Assembly: GCA_024644105.1 (NCBI GenBank)
Contig: JAHELP010000009.1
Coordinates: 1 to 33,039 of the forward strand
Direction of reading: 5' to 3'
Source of the DNA: Candidatus Nitrosopumilus sp.
GTDB taxonomy: Archaea > Thermoproteota > Nitrososphaeria > Nitrososphaerales > Nitrosopumilaceae
Length of the DNA: 33,039 bases
In this document: piece by piece, positions 1-7,777 of the stretch
Layout: each line of letters begins with the position of its first letter
Numbering within the stretch: the stretch's first letter is position 1
Made by a program: the position numbers and the translations under genes
Notes under the pieces: generated by a model
What the model saw: the letters and a program-made list of their open reading frames with translations, nothing else
Told to the model about the DNA's origin: nothing
The model's database searches: none

Positions 1-340
1 CTTTTTCCATATTGTTTTGAGATTTAGAATTAAATCCCTCATTTAGAATATTATTTGGACTAACTAAAACAAGTGATGGGGAATATCTTTCCAACCCTTC
101 AATTTTTGGTATTACTATACTTGCATAAAACGAGTCTCCTTGTTTAGCGTCAAATGAGTAAAATTTAGCCTCATTTTCTCCTAAATTTTCATAAATTGCC
201 CATGAAATTTTATGATCTGGAATTGCCAAGGCTGAATCCATGTCTCTGTGGGTATCATCATGAGAAATTAATTTGTGAGCAAAAGCTGAATTAATTGAAA
301 ACAGACCTACTAAGAAAATTACTAAAAGAATTTTTTTCAT
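1..340 (-). CDS. Secreted protein of unknown function, C-terminus outside window
   Basis: This reading frame is open to the left edge, so the ORF track omits it. I translated it from the minus strand. It begins MKKILLVIFLVGLFS, a Lys-Lys plus hydrophobic stretch ending in AFA before HKL, which is a good Sec signal peptide with cleavage near residue 21. The mature part is rich in aromatic and charged residues (SWAIYENLGENEAKFYSFDA) and looks like a beta-sandwich extracellular domain, but I do not recognise the family. It starts 16 bases after the 123-residue gene and is probably last in that operon. Role unknown; export from the cell is inferred from the signal peptide. Confidence 0.75.
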   Translation of the reverse strand, partial: MKKILLVIFLVGLFSINSAFAHKLISHDDTHRDMDSALAIPDHKISWAIYENLGENEAKFYSFDAKQGDSFYASIVIPKIEGLERYSPSLVLVSPNNILNEGFNSKSQNNMEK

Positions 341-356
341 AATTTTTATCACAAAC

Positions 357-728
357 CTAAAAAATACTGTTTAATTTTTTTAATTGTTTTAAATTTGATA
401 TCTCTATATCATTACTTAATGTGATAATTTTTGCTATCTTGGGATTTGCATCTTTACCTAATTTTAGAACCGTCTCTCCTTGCAGTTTAACTACTAATGT
501 TATATTTTGATCTTTTAAACTTCTAGCCAACTCTTTTGCTTCTGATAATTGTTTAAACCATCCAAATTTGTTTGAAAGTTTTACAGGTATATCAAGCACA
601 TCTATTATTCTTAAATTATCCTGAATTGAAAAATTCATTGATGGCAAATCATCACATGTAATTTTTAGATTGCCTTTCTGGAAAAAAGATAAAAAATTTG
701 CGGGTAGTTCAAACTTGCTCATTTTCAT
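357..728 (-). CDS. Conserved-looking hypothetical protein, 123 aa
   Basis: I do not recognise this protein. It has no signal peptide or membrane segment. The middle (EAKELARSLKDQNITLVVKLQGETVLKLG) alternates helix-like and strand-like stretches, suggesting a small alpha/beta cytoplasmic protein. It lies 5 bases after the small gene upstream and 16 bases before the secreted-protein gene, so the three are very likely one transcript. The first ATG is used; a second ATG two codons later (MSKFELP) is equally possible. Confidence 0.7.
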   Translation of the reverse strand: MKMSKFELPANFLSFFQKGNLKITCDDLPSMNFSIQDNLRIIDVLDIPVKLSNKFGWFKQLSEAKELARSLKDQNITLVVKLQGETVLKLGKDANPKIAKIITLSNDIEISNLKQLKKLNSIF

Positions 729-733
729 CTACC

Positions 734-919
734 TCACTGTGCGGTTATAGTCAGCTTACCTGTTAAGGAAACTGATCCTGTTGGGACAATTTTGTTTTCT
801 TTTTCTACTTGACCTTTCATCTCAAGATTTTCAAAATCATAAGTGATTGAGGCATGCTTTTGTGTAAGTTTCTCAAAGATTTCGCCAAGTAGGTTTGCCC
901 ATTCTTGTTCTTCAGCCAT
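734..919 (-). CDS. Small hypothetical protein, 61 aa, first gene of three-gene operon
   Basis: The ORF track starts this at 934 with a TTG codon. I prefer the ATG at 919 (MAEEQEWANLLGEIF), because a TATA box lies about 26 bases upstream of it, which would make the message leaderless. The protein has an acidic amphipathic N-terminal helix and a strand-rich C-terminus (GSVSLTGKLTIT). No known family is recognised. It is followed after 5 bases by the 123-residue gene. Confidence 0.7.
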   Translation of the reverse strand: MAEEQEWANLLGEIFEKLTQKHASITYDFENLEMKGQVEKENKIVPTGSVSLTGKLTITAQ

Positions 920-940
920 ATGGGTATTTTCCAATTATTG

Positions 941-948
941 TATATAAC
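941..948 (-). promoter_or_regulatory. TATA box of the 919 operon
   Basis: On the minus strand this reads GTTATATA, close to the archaeal TATA consensus. Its centre is about 25 bases before the ATG at 919. It supports that ATG, rather than the TTG at 934, as a leaderless start. Confidence 0.6.
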
Positions 949-960
949 TAGTGATAAAAA

Positions 961-993
961 TATTTTCTAGTGCTAATTTACCACTAGAAAATA
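961..993. repeat. Perfect 12-bp inverted repeat between divergent promoters
   Basis: TATTTTCTAGTG (961-972) is repeated as its exact reverse complement (982-993) around a 9-base spacer. It is centred at 977, about 32 bases from each of the two diverging TATA boxes. This suggests an operator for a dimeric regulator. A hairpin terminator is unlikely because no gene ends here. Confidence 0.6.
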
Positions 994-1004
994 ATTTAAA
1001 CTCG

Positions 1005-1013
1005 TTTTAAATA
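1005..1013 (+). promoter_or_regulatory. TATA box for the Cys-rich miniprotein operon
   Basis: TTTTAAATA is centred about 26 bases before the ATG at 1035. It is too close to the ATG at 1026 for a leaderless start there, so it favours translation from 1035. Confidence 0.5.
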
Positions 1014-1025
1014 TAATAAATTGAT

Positions 1026-1136
1026 ATGCCCTTTATGGAAAAGTGTATTGCTTGTACATCATGTAAAAATAATTTTTGTGATTGGTCATGTGACTATTGT
1101 TACACTAGATCATTTCTTCAAAAATTGGAGGTATGA
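1026..1136 (+). CDS. Cys-rich miniprotein, probable metal-binding, 36 aa
   Basis: This gene is too short for the ORF track. It reads MPFMEKCIACTSCKNNFCDW and then SCDYCYTRSFLQKLEV. Six of 36 residues are cysteine, in a CxxCxxC run followed by C-x3-C-x2-C. That spacing suggests zinc or an iron-sulfur cluster, but no family can be named. It ends 3 bases before the flavin-fold protein at 1140, so the two should be co-transcribed and may be co-translated. The TATA position favours a start at the second Met (1035), giving 33 residues. Coding is supported by the dense cysteine pattern and tight spacing. Confidence 0.65.
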   Translation: MPFMEKCIACTSCKNNFCDWSCDYCYTRSFLQKLEV

Positions 1137-1139
1137 ATA

Positions 1140-1568
1140 ATGCAAAAAATGGTTAATTTTGAATCTCTAATAGATGACCAAAAAATTCCTATTCGACTTG
1201 CTTTCATAACTCCAGATGGAGCACCAAATATTATTTCACTTTGGTATGAACAAATTGATGGTAAAATTTACTGTGCTACACAATCAACTGCAAAAATTGT
1301 TTCTTACTTGAAAAAGAACCCCAACTGTGGATTTGAAATTGCAGCTGATAAGCCTCCTTACAAAGGGACTCGTGGTAAGGGTGTTGCTAAAATTATTCCA
1401 GAGGATGGAGAAAAAATACTTGTTTTGCTCATGAGTAAATACCTAGGAGATAAAACATCCACCTTGTCAAAATTCTTAAAAAATAACAAAAAAAATGAAG
1501 TGGCAATAGAGATCACTCCCTACAAACTCCTGAATTATGATTATTCTAAAAGAATGAAGGATATCTAA
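1140..1568 (+). CDS. Pyridoxamine 5'-phosphate oxidase-fold flavoprotein
   Basis: A 142-residue protein of the FMN-binding split-barrel superfamily. The region LAFITPDGAPNIISLWYEQ, followed by GKIYCATQSTAKIVSYLKKN, matches the usual pattern of two strands, a turn, then the helix before the FMN site. Proteins of this type bind FMN, F420 or haem; the sequence does not tell which, so the substrate stays open. The gene follows the Cys-rich miniprotein by 3 bases. A second split-barrel protein of the same superfamily is at 31906. Confidence 0.75.
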   Translation: MQKMVNFESLIDDQKIPIRLAFITPDGAPNIISLWYEQIDGKIYCATQSTAKIVSYLKKNPNCGFEIAADKPPYKGTRGKGVAKIIPEDGEKILVLLMSKYLGDKTSTLSKFLKNNKKNEVAIEITPYKLLNYDYSKRMKDI

Positions 1569-1657
1569 TATCCTGAAAGATAATTTAATCCCAACTTGTG
1601 ATACTAAATTAAAATTCTAAAAAGTAAAAATCGTGATAGATAATTGTCTTGATTAAA

Positions 1658-1668
1658 TACTATATATG
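1658..1668 (+). promoter_or_regulatory. Possible TATA box of the 1743 gene
   Basis: TACTATATATG is the strongest TATA-like match in the 174-base gap before the gene, but it would give a leader of about 50 bases. A second candidate, GTTATATTC at 1706-1714, would give a leader of only a few bases. A short dyad GCTAA/TTAGC (1668-1682) sits directly after the first box. Confidence 0.4.
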
Positions 1669-1742
1669 CTAAATTAGTTAGCACTATTTCAAAAGTTACC
1701 TCTAGGTTATATTCTACAAAGCCTAATAGAGAGTGAGTAGAA

Positions 1743-2057
1743 ATGCAACAAACAAAAAATCAAAAAACTCCACAGCTAAAATTTGTGGCAATATTGGCAG
1801 TTGCTATTTCAGTAACACTAGTGTTTACAATTACTCCTTGGAATATTATTCCAACTTCTGTTACTGAAGATGTGACAGTTATTGCTGTAACAAACTATGG
1901 CTGTGTTGGAGAGTCCGATGTAGGACGATCCGTCGTAGTTCCAAATTGTAGTGCATCTGTTGGAGATACTATATCTGCAACATTTAACGTACCTGCAATG
2001 GAAATTAATGGATACTATGATAGAATTGAGGATAAACTAGAAACAGTTATTCCTTAA
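1743..2057 (+). CDS. Membrane-anchored small extracytoplasmic protein, 104 aa
   Basis: A basic N-terminus (KNQKTPQLK) is followed by one hydrophobic segment at about residues 14-33 (FVAILAVAISVTLVFTI). The remaining 70 residues are predicted outside the membrane and hold two cysteines (NYGCVG and VPNCSA) that could form a disulfide. The family is not recognised. It stands alone between two intergenic gaps and converges on cysS with 8 bases between stop codons. Confidence 0.65.
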   Translation: MQQTKNQKTPQLKFVAILAVAISVTLVFTITPWNIIPTSVTEDVTVIAVTNYGCVGESDVGRSVVVPNCSASVGDTISATFNVPAMEINGYYDRIEDKLETVIP

Positions 2058-2059
2058 TC

Positions 2060-2067
2060 TTTTTTTT
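2060..2067 (+). terminator. Oligo-T terminator
   Basis: A run of eight T follows directly after the stop codon of the 1743 gene, with a further T run after it. Archaeal RNA polymerase terminates on such T tracts. The stop codon of the convergent cysS gene overlaps the run. Confidence 0.5.
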
Positions 2068-3454
2068 ATTTTTCAGCTTTAATTTTTTCTTTACGCATCC
2101 ATATTGTTTTTTCCTTATGATCAATTAATTCTATATTCATTTCATTTAATTTGTCTCTAATTTTGTCTGCTTCCTCATATTTTTTCTCTATTCGTGCTTT
2201 TTCCCTATTTTTAATCAACTCATCAATCTCATTTTTTTCGTTTTCTGAAATTTCTGGAATGCTTAATCCCAAAATTTCACGCATCCTTTTTAATTCTGTC
2301 TTGATGATCAAAGTATTTTCTTTTCCTAGTTTTTCATCTGCTGCTAGCCTATTGGATTCTTTTACTAACTGAAAAAATGCTGATAATGCAAGATGGGTGT
2401 TAAAATCATCTTCTAGTGCATTATCAAAATCTATGGCTATTTTTTTAATCAATTCATCAATGCTTTCATTATTCTCACTATTTGCATGGATTAATTCAAA
2501 ATGACAAGTTTCAACTTGTCTCCATTTGATTAGATTTTCTTTTAGTAATTCTTCAGAATAATCAATTGGTTTTGAATAGTGACCTGACAAGCAAAATAGT
2601 CTAATGATATTTGAGCCCCAATTTTCAATAACATGCTTTATTGATTTTACATTACCTATTGATTTAGACATTTTTTCTCCTTCTATAGTTACCATTCCGA
2701 CATGCATCCAAATTTTTGCAAATTGACTTCCAGTGCATGATTCGGATTGTGCAATTTCATTTTCATGATGGGGAAAAATCAAATCTCGTCCTCCTCCATG
2801 AATATCAAAATTTTCTCCAAGATACTTTATGCTCATAGCTGAGCATTCAATATGCCACCCAGGTCTTCCTTTACCCCATGGGCTATCCCACAAAGGTTCA
2901 ACATCTGATAATTTCCAAACGGCAAAGTCTAATGGATCTTTTTTCTCTTCATCGACTTCAATTCTTGCACCTGACTGTAATTCGTCTATTTTCTTTTTAG
3001 ATAATTTACCATAATCAGAGAATTTTGACACTGAAAAATAAACTCCATTTTTAGTTGAATATGCACTTTCTTTCTCTATTAATTTTTTGATAAATTCTAT
3101 AATGTCCTCAATATGTTCAGTAGCTTTTGGATAGTTTGTTGCACGCTTTACGTTTAATCCATCAAAATCTGTAAAGTAATTTTCAATGTATTTAGAACTG
3201 ATTTGTTCTGCAGTTTTATTTTCTAAACTTGCACGGTTGATAATTTTATCGTCTACATCAGTAAAGTTTTGTATAAATTCAATTTCAATACCTTTACTTT
3301 CAAGATATTTTCGCAGTACATCAAAAACTATGATTGTTCTTGCATGTCCTATATGAGATTCATCATAAACTGTTACCCCACAAAGGTAAATTTTGACTAC
3401 TTTTGAGGTGTCTACCTCTTGATCCACTTTTGATAACGTATCTTGTATCTTCAT
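2066..3454 (-). CDS. cysS: Cysteinyl-tRNA synthetase
   Basis: Charges tRNA-Cys with cysteine in the cytoplasm. The class I signature HIGH is seen as SHIGHAR near residue 35, and the KMSKS loop as KMSKSIGN near residue 265. Zinc-site residues typical of CysRS are present: the Cys in YLCGV, the Cys in HIECSAMS, and HHENEIAQSE. Length 462 fits the family. It follows nadE after one base, so the two are co-transcribed. The C-terminal third has the helical anticodon-binding region rich in Glu and Lys. Confidence 0.96.
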   Translation of the reverse strand: MKIQDTLSKVDQEVDTSKVVKIYLCGVTVYDESHIGHARTIIVFDVLRKYLESKGIEIEFIQNFTDVDDKIINRASLENKTAEQISSKYIENYFTDFDGLNVKRATNYPKATEHIEDIIEFIKKLIEKESAYSTKNGVYFSVSKFSDYGKLSKKKIDELQSGARIEVDEEKKDPLDFAVWKLSDVEPLWDSPWGKGRPGWHIECSAMSIKYLGENFDIHGGGRDLIFPHHENEIAQSESCTGSQFAKIWMHVGMVTIEGEKMSKSIGNVKSIKHVIENWGSNIIRLFCLSGHYSKPIDYSEELLKENLIKWRQVETCHFELIHANSENNESIDELIKKIAIDFDNALEDDFNTHLALSAFFQLVKESNRLAADEKLGKENTLIIKTELKRMREILGLSIPEISENEKNEIDELIKNREKARIEKKYEEADKIRDKLNEMNIELIDHKEKTIWMRKEKIKAEK

Positions 3455-3455
3455 A

Positions 3456-4250
3456 CTAATCTCTATCTGGTTTTTGAATTGGCAATCTTTTATGTTCGCT
3501 GTTTATGTGTAATTGTTGGATTTTTTCTATCGTGTCTTTGCTAATTTGGGTATTTTTTTCTGTTTCAAGAATTGATAGTTTTTTATCATATAGACAATAC
3601 AAAATAGAATCTATCTCTTCATATGATAATCCTAACTCTTCTTCAGCCTCATGGTCTTTCCATAGGTGTGGGCTGCTCTTCTTTGCAATGACATTTTCGG
3701 GAACGCCTAGATATTTTGCAATTTCTCTTACTTGTAATTTGTATAGTGAAATAATTGGTGTGATATCTGATGCGCCATCACCAAATTTAGTAAAATATCC
3801 AATTTGGTATTCACTTTTGTCGCTAGAACCTAAAACAAGATAATTTTTTGCATTTGCATAATAGTACAAAATATTTGTTCTTACTCTTGCCCTTAGATTT
3901 CCTTTAGCTTTTTCATTTGGCTCAAGATACATTGAATATTCGTTTATGATTGGCTTGATGTCAATTAGCTTGTATTCAATTCCTGTTAATGAAATCATCT
4001 TCAATGCGTCTTCTGTTTCTGATTTTGGTGTAATTGAGGTATCTGGCATGATTAATGCAAGAGTTTTTTCTTTAAGGTTTCTTTTACAAAGATAGGCTAA
4101 AACTGCTGAATCAATGCCTCCGCTTAGCCCTAAAATGAGTCCTGCCGAATTATTCTTTTCAATTTGCTCTGCTAGAAATCTTTCAATTCTCTCTGTTATG
4201 TTTGAATAATCTTGATTTTTGATTTCATTTATAATATTTTGATTCAACAA
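3456..4250 (-). CDS. nadE: NH3-dependent NAD+ synthetase
   Basis: Catalyses the ATP-dependent amidation of nicotinate adenine dinucleotide, the last step of NAD+ synthesis. The PP-loop SGGIDSAV is at residues 44-51, followed by LIMPDTSITP. The family motif GSSDKSEYQIGYFTKFGDGA is intact. At 264 residues it lacks the nitrilase glutaminase domain, so it should use free ammonia, which fits an ammonia oxidiser. There is no ATG before the PP-loop, and the start is one of two consecutive TTG codons (4250 or 4247). A weak TATA-like GTTTTATT lies about 25 bases upstream. It heads the nadE-cysS operon. Confidence 0.94.
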   Translation of the reverse strand: MLNQNIINEIKNQDYSNITERIERFLAEQIEKNNSAGLILGLSGGIDSAVLAYLCKRNLKEKTLALIMPDTSITPKSETEDALKMISLTGIEYKLIDIKPIINEYSMYLEPNEKAKGNLRARVRTNILYYYANAKNYLVLGSSDKSEYQIGYFTKFGDGASDITPIISLYKLQVREIAKYLGVPENVIAKKSSPHLWKDHEAEEELGLSYEEIDSILYCLYDKKLSILETEKNTQISKDTIEKIQQLHINSEHKRLPIQKPDRD

Positions 4251-4304
4251 CTAGTTTTCAAATGTGTGAGAATAAAACTTATGCCCAATATTGAATCTAA
4301 ATTA

Positions 4305-4317
4305 GTTCATTTTGAAC
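4305..4317. repeat. Short inverted repeat upstream of nadE
   Basis: GTTCA-TTT-TGAAC is a 5-3-5 dyad in the nadE leader or promoter region. It lies inside a longer-range 7-base inverted pair, ATGTGTG (4262-4268) with CACACAT (4317-4323). It is a possible operator; the evidence is symmetry only. Confidence 0.3.
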
Positions 4318-4349
4318 ACACATTATTCCTTATACTAATTTGGATAAAT

Positions 4350-4432
4350 AAAATCACAGAATAATCTGTGCCCAACATAACCCATACCTAGCCAAGGGAG
4401 GGGAAATTTGTCCCTTCTCTTAGCATTTTTAA
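4350..4432. ncRNA. Candidate structured RNA or leader element, strand uncertain
   Basis: Within the 214-base gap between nadE and the Rieske gene lies a locally GC-richer segment holding two hairpins. One is CACAGA-ATAA-TCTGTG (4355-4370), a perfect 6-bp stem with a 4-base loop. The other is AAGGGA (4394-4399) pairing with TCCCTT (4411-4416). It ends in CATTTTT on the plus strand, which could terminate a plus-strand RNA started near a TATA-like CTTATACTAA (4329-4338). On the minus strand it could instead be a nadE leader element or the end of the Rieske transcript. Confidence 0.35.
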
Positions 4433-4464
4433 AAATAGAATTTGATTTTTAATAATTAACGAAA

Positions 4465-4779
4465 TTAAATGTCGATATAGATACCGTCATCTCTAGATTC
4501 AACTGGATATGTTTCTAATTTCACTTCTTTTAGATAATCTGTTAGCTCTCCTGTTTTGATATTGTAATGCCAAAAATGCAATGGACATTCAACAATGTCT
4601 CCTTCTAATTTACCGGGTGCAATTGATCCATCTTGATGAACACATAGATCATCCATTGCATGATATCCATCTTGATTAAAAATTGCTATTTGCTTGCCAT
4701 CGACTTTGAAGGCTTTTCCTTTGCCTGCTGCTACGGCTCCTTTATCTGCAATTTTTTTCCATGTCAATATTTTTGTCAT
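4465..4779 (-). CDS. Rieske-type [2Fe-2S] ferredoxin
   Basis: A small soluble electron carrier with a Rieske cluster. The two cluster-binding motifs are CVHQDG (Cys-x-His) and CPLHFW (Cys-x-x-His), 17 residues apart. That spacing and the 104-residue length match the ferredoxins that serve ring-hydroxylating dioxygenases or nitrite-reductase small subunits, not the membrane Rieske of a bc complex. No signal peptide or membrane segment is present. No partner oxygenase lies nearby, so the redox partner is unknown. It diverges from ahcY, and the two start codons are 63 bases apart. Confidence 0.92.
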   Translation of the reverse strand: MTKILTWKKIADKGAVAAGKGKAFKVDGKQIAIFNQDGYHAMDDLCVHQDGSIAPGKLEGDIVECPLHFWHYNIKTGELTDYLKEVKLETYPVESRDDGIYIDI

Positions 4780-4813
4780 ATCTTTGTCATTTATTTACAT
4801 TCGCATGATAGAA

Positions 4814-4820
4814 TTTTATA
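4814..4820 (+). promoter_or_regulatory. TATA box of ahcY, overlapping the Rieske promoter
   Basis: TTTTATA is centred 26 bases before the TTG start of ahcY, fitting a leaderless message. The same bases read TATAAAATTC on the minus strand, the best TATA for the divergent Rieske gene, which would then have a leader of about 14 bases. Confidence 0.5.
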
Positions 4821-4842
4821 GCCTAAAAATTGTGTCTGATTA

Positions 4843-6084
4843 TTGAGTAAAGTAAAGTCCAGTCCAAAATTGATCAAAGAGGGTAAACTATCTTATGAAT
4901 GGGCTAGATCTCATATGCAAATTTTAGATAATACTATTAATCGATATAAAAAATCAAAACCACTAAAAGGAATTACACTTGGATTCTGTCTTCACATTAC
5001 AAAGGAAACATCTGTCTTATTGATGGGCGCTAAAGAATTAGGTGCAACTGTAGCTTGTTGTGGTGGAAATCCTTTGACAACTCAGGATAATATTGCAGCA
5101 TTTTTAGCATCTCAAGGAATTAATGTATACTCTTGGCATGGGCAATCCGTTAAAGATTATGACTGGTGTATTGATCAAGTGCTAAAACACAAACCAACTA
5201 TTTTGACCGATGACGGTGCTGATATGAACATCAAAGCTCATTTTGATAAAAGATTCAAGGATATGAAAATTCTTGGTGCTACAGAAGAAACAACAGCAGG
5301 TGTTACTAGAATCAGAGCTGTGGAAAATCAAGGAAAACTTCGTTATCCGGTAATTCTAGTAAATGAAGCATACACAAAACACATGTTTGATAATCGATAT
5401 GGAACTGGTCAAAGTACCATTGATGGATATCTTCGCGCCATGAACCTTCTCATGGCATCAAAGCGTGTTGTAGTTGTAGGATATGGATGGGTAGGTCGCG
5501 GTGTAGCATCCAGATGTAGTGGAATGGGTTCTAAAGTAATTGTTACTGAAGTTGATCCTGTAAAAGCTCTTGAAGCCCATATGGATGGATTTGAAGTAAT
5601 GCCAATGGCACAAGCTGCCAAGATTGGAGATATGTTCATCACATGTACTGGAATGACAAGTGTAATTCGTAAAGAGCATATTCTAAAAATGAAAGATGGT
5701 GCTATTATGGGTAATGTAGGTCACTTTGATGTTGAAATTGATAGTAAATTCTTGTTAAAATCTTCAAAATCCGTCAAGGAAGTTAGACCAAGTTTAGATG
5801 AATGCATATTGAAAAATGGAAAGAAAGTTTATCTAATTGGACAAGGCCGTCTTGCAAATTTAGTTGCAGCAGAAGGCCATCCTCCAGAAGTCATGGCACA
5901 ATCATTCTCAAACCAAATTCTTTCTGTATTGTATATTCTTAAAAATCACAAAAAGATGGAAAATAAAATCATTAACGTTCCAGAAGAAATTGATCAACAG
6001 ATTGCAGTTGATGCACTAAAGGCAATGGATGTTAAAATTGATAAATGGACTCCTGAACAAGTAAAATATGCAAACAACTGGTAA
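4843..6084 (+). CDS. ahcY: Adenosylhomocysteinase
   Basis: Splits S-adenosylhomocysteine to adenosine and homocysteine, removing the product that inhibits methyltransferases. Visible signatures are TDDGADM, EETTAGV, NRYGTGQS, the NAD-binding GYGWVGRG near residue 205, GNVGHFDVEID, and the C-terminal HPPEVMAQSF. The 413-residue length suits the archaeal form. The start is TTG: an in-frame stop lies 6 bases upstream and the next Met is inside the conserved N-terminus. The TATA box 26 bases before the TTG supports this. metG follows after 37 bases, pairing methyl-cycle and methionine-charging genes. Confidence 0.96.
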   Translation: MSKVKSSPKLIKEGKLSYEWARSHMQILDNTINRYKKSKPLKGITLGFCLHITKETSVLLMGAKELGATVACCGGNPLTTQDNIAAFLASQGINVYSWHGQSVKDYDWCIDQVLKHKPTILTDDGADMNIKAHFDKRFKDMKILGATEETTAGVTRIRAVENQGKLRYPVILVNEAYTKHMFDNRYGTGQSTIDGYLRAMNLLMASKRVVVVGYGWVGRGVASRCSGMGSKVIVTEVDPVKALEAHMDGFEVMPMAQAAKIGDMFITCTGMTSVIRKEHILKMKDGAIMGNVGHFDVEIDSKFLLKSSKSVKEVRPSLDECILKNGKKVYLIGQGRLANLVAAEGHPPEVMAQSFSNQILSVLYILKNHKKMENKIINVPEEIDQQIAVDALKAMDVKIDKWTPEQVKYANNW

Positions 6085-6121
6085 AACTTCTTAACCTCAT
6101 TCTAGTCATTGACAATATCTA

Positions 6122-7777
6122 ATGAACAAAAAAGCTATCATTACAAGTGCATTACCTTATGCAAACGGTGAAATCCATTTAGGTCATGTTGCATCCACAT
6201 ATCTTCCTGCTGATGTTACTACCAGATTTTTAAAATTAAACGGTGTAGAGGCGTACTATGTTTGTGCTTCTGATGACTTTGGAACTCCAATCCTAATACA
6301 GTCTGAAAAAGAAGGAAAAACCCCTGCCGAATATGTTGCTCACTGGAATAAACGAGATCATGATGATTTTTCTGCATTTAATATTGAATTTGATTACTTT
6401 TACAAAACTAGCTCTTCAGAAAATATTGCATTTGTTCAGGATGTGTTCAAAAAATTAAATGATTCTGGGCATATTTATGAAAAAGAAATCATTCAATTCT
6501 ATTGCAATAAAGATAAAAAATTCCTGCCTGATAGATATGTCAAAGGCATTTGTCCCTATTGTAAGGCTGAAGACCAATATTCTGATCTTTGTGAGAGTTG
6601 TGGTCGAGTACCTGAAGAAATAACTGATCCAAAATGTTCCCTATGTGGACAACCTCCAATCAAAGAAAAAACAAATCACTATTTTTTTAGACTCAAAAAT
6701 TTTGGAGAATCTCTTTCCAAATGGCTTGAAGAAAACCCTCATCTACAAAAAGATGTAAAAAAATATGTTCAAAACTGGATTAAATCAGGATTAATTGATT
6801 GGGATATTACACGAGATATTCCATGGGGCGTTCCTGTTCCTCTTGATAACGCTGAAGGAAAAGTATTCTATGGTTGGTTTGATAACCATTTAGCATACAT
6901 TTCAACGGCAATAAAATATCTTAATGATAAAGGAATCGACGGGAAAGAATTTTGGAATTCAGCGGATATTTATCACTTTATTGGAAAAGACATCGTCTAT
7001 CATCATTACCTTTTCTTACCTGCAATGAGATTGGGAATTAATTCAGAATACAAATTACCTGATTACATACCAACTAGAGGACATTTAACTTTACAAGGAA
7101 AGAAAATTTCTAAAAGTAGAAATTGGTATATTGGATTAAAACAATTTCTAGAATATTATCCTGCAGACTATCTGAGATTTTATCTTGTTTCAATTAATCC
7201 CTATTCACAAGATGATTTAAATTTTGATTGGGATGATTTTACAACAAGAATTAATTCTGAATTAATTGGGAATCTTGGAAATTTTATTAACAGAGCACTT
7301 GGCTTTACTAAAAAAACATTTGATGGAAAAGTACCAAAACCTGACACTTTTGATGAAAAAGATTCTGAGGCTGAACAAAGAATTAAAAATCTTGCAACTG
7401 ATGTCGGCGCTCTCATGGAACAAAATCATCTAGATAGAGCATTAAAAAAAATCATGGAATTTTCATCATTTTATAATCAATACTTTCAACATAAAGAACC
7501 CTGGAAAAAAGGTCCTGGGACTGAAAACTGTGTATATCTTTCAGTAAATGCAGCTAGAGCAATCTCTATTGCTATATTCCCATTCATGCCTGAGTCCTCT
7601 CAACAAATCTGGTCTCAATTAGGCTTAGATGGCAAAATTACTCAATCAAAATGGAATGATATGTCTGAATTAGAAATATCTGAAAATCATGTTTTAGGTG
7701 AGGCATCTCCACTATTTGCCAAAGTAGAAGCATCTGATATTGAAAAACACAAAAGCCAACTAGGGCCATCTGAGTGA
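6122..7777 (+). CDS. metG: Methionyl-tRNA synthetase
   Basis: Charges tRNA-Met. The class I HIGH motif is HLGH in YANGEIHLGH near residue 15. The KMSKS loop appears as KISKSRN near residue 330. The connective domain has three Cys-x-x-Cys knuckles (CPYC, CESC, CSLC), which should bind zinc. Length 551 means that the C-terminal EMAP/Trbp-like tRNA-binding domain of some MetRS is absent. The stop codon overlaps the start of the next gene by 4 bases. Confidence 0.96.
   Translation: MNKKAIITSALPYANGEIHLGHVASTYLPADVTTRFLKLNGVEAYYVCASDDFGTPILIQSEKEGKTPAEYVAHWNKRDHDDFSAFNIEFDYFYKTSSSENIAFVQDVFKKLNDSGHIYEKEIIQFYCNKDKKFLPDRYVKGICPYCKAEDQYSDLCESCGRVPEEITDPKCSLCGQPPIKEKTNHYFFRLKNFGESLSKWLEENPHLQKDVKKYVQNWIKSGLIDWDITRDIPWGVPVPLDNAEGKVFYGWFDNHLAYISTAIKYLNDKGIDGKEFWNSADIYHFIGKDIVYHHYLFLPAMRLGINSEYKLPDYIPTRGHLTLQGKKISKSRNWYIGLKQFLEYYPADYLRFYLVSINPYSQDDLNFDWDDFTTRINSELIGNLGNFINRALGFTKKTFDGKVPKPDTFDEKDSEAEQRIKNLATDVGALMEQNHLDRALKKIMEFSSFYNQYFQHKEPWKKGPGTENCVYLSVNAARAISIAIFPFMPESSQQIWSQLGLDGKITQSKWNDMSELEISENHVLGEASPLFAKVEASDIEKHKSQLGPSE

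Noticed and set aside
2151-2372. Plus-strand ORF of 73 aa within cysS
   Set aside because: It lies wholly inside a certain gene on the other strand, has a Ser/Phe-rich shadow composition and no domain.
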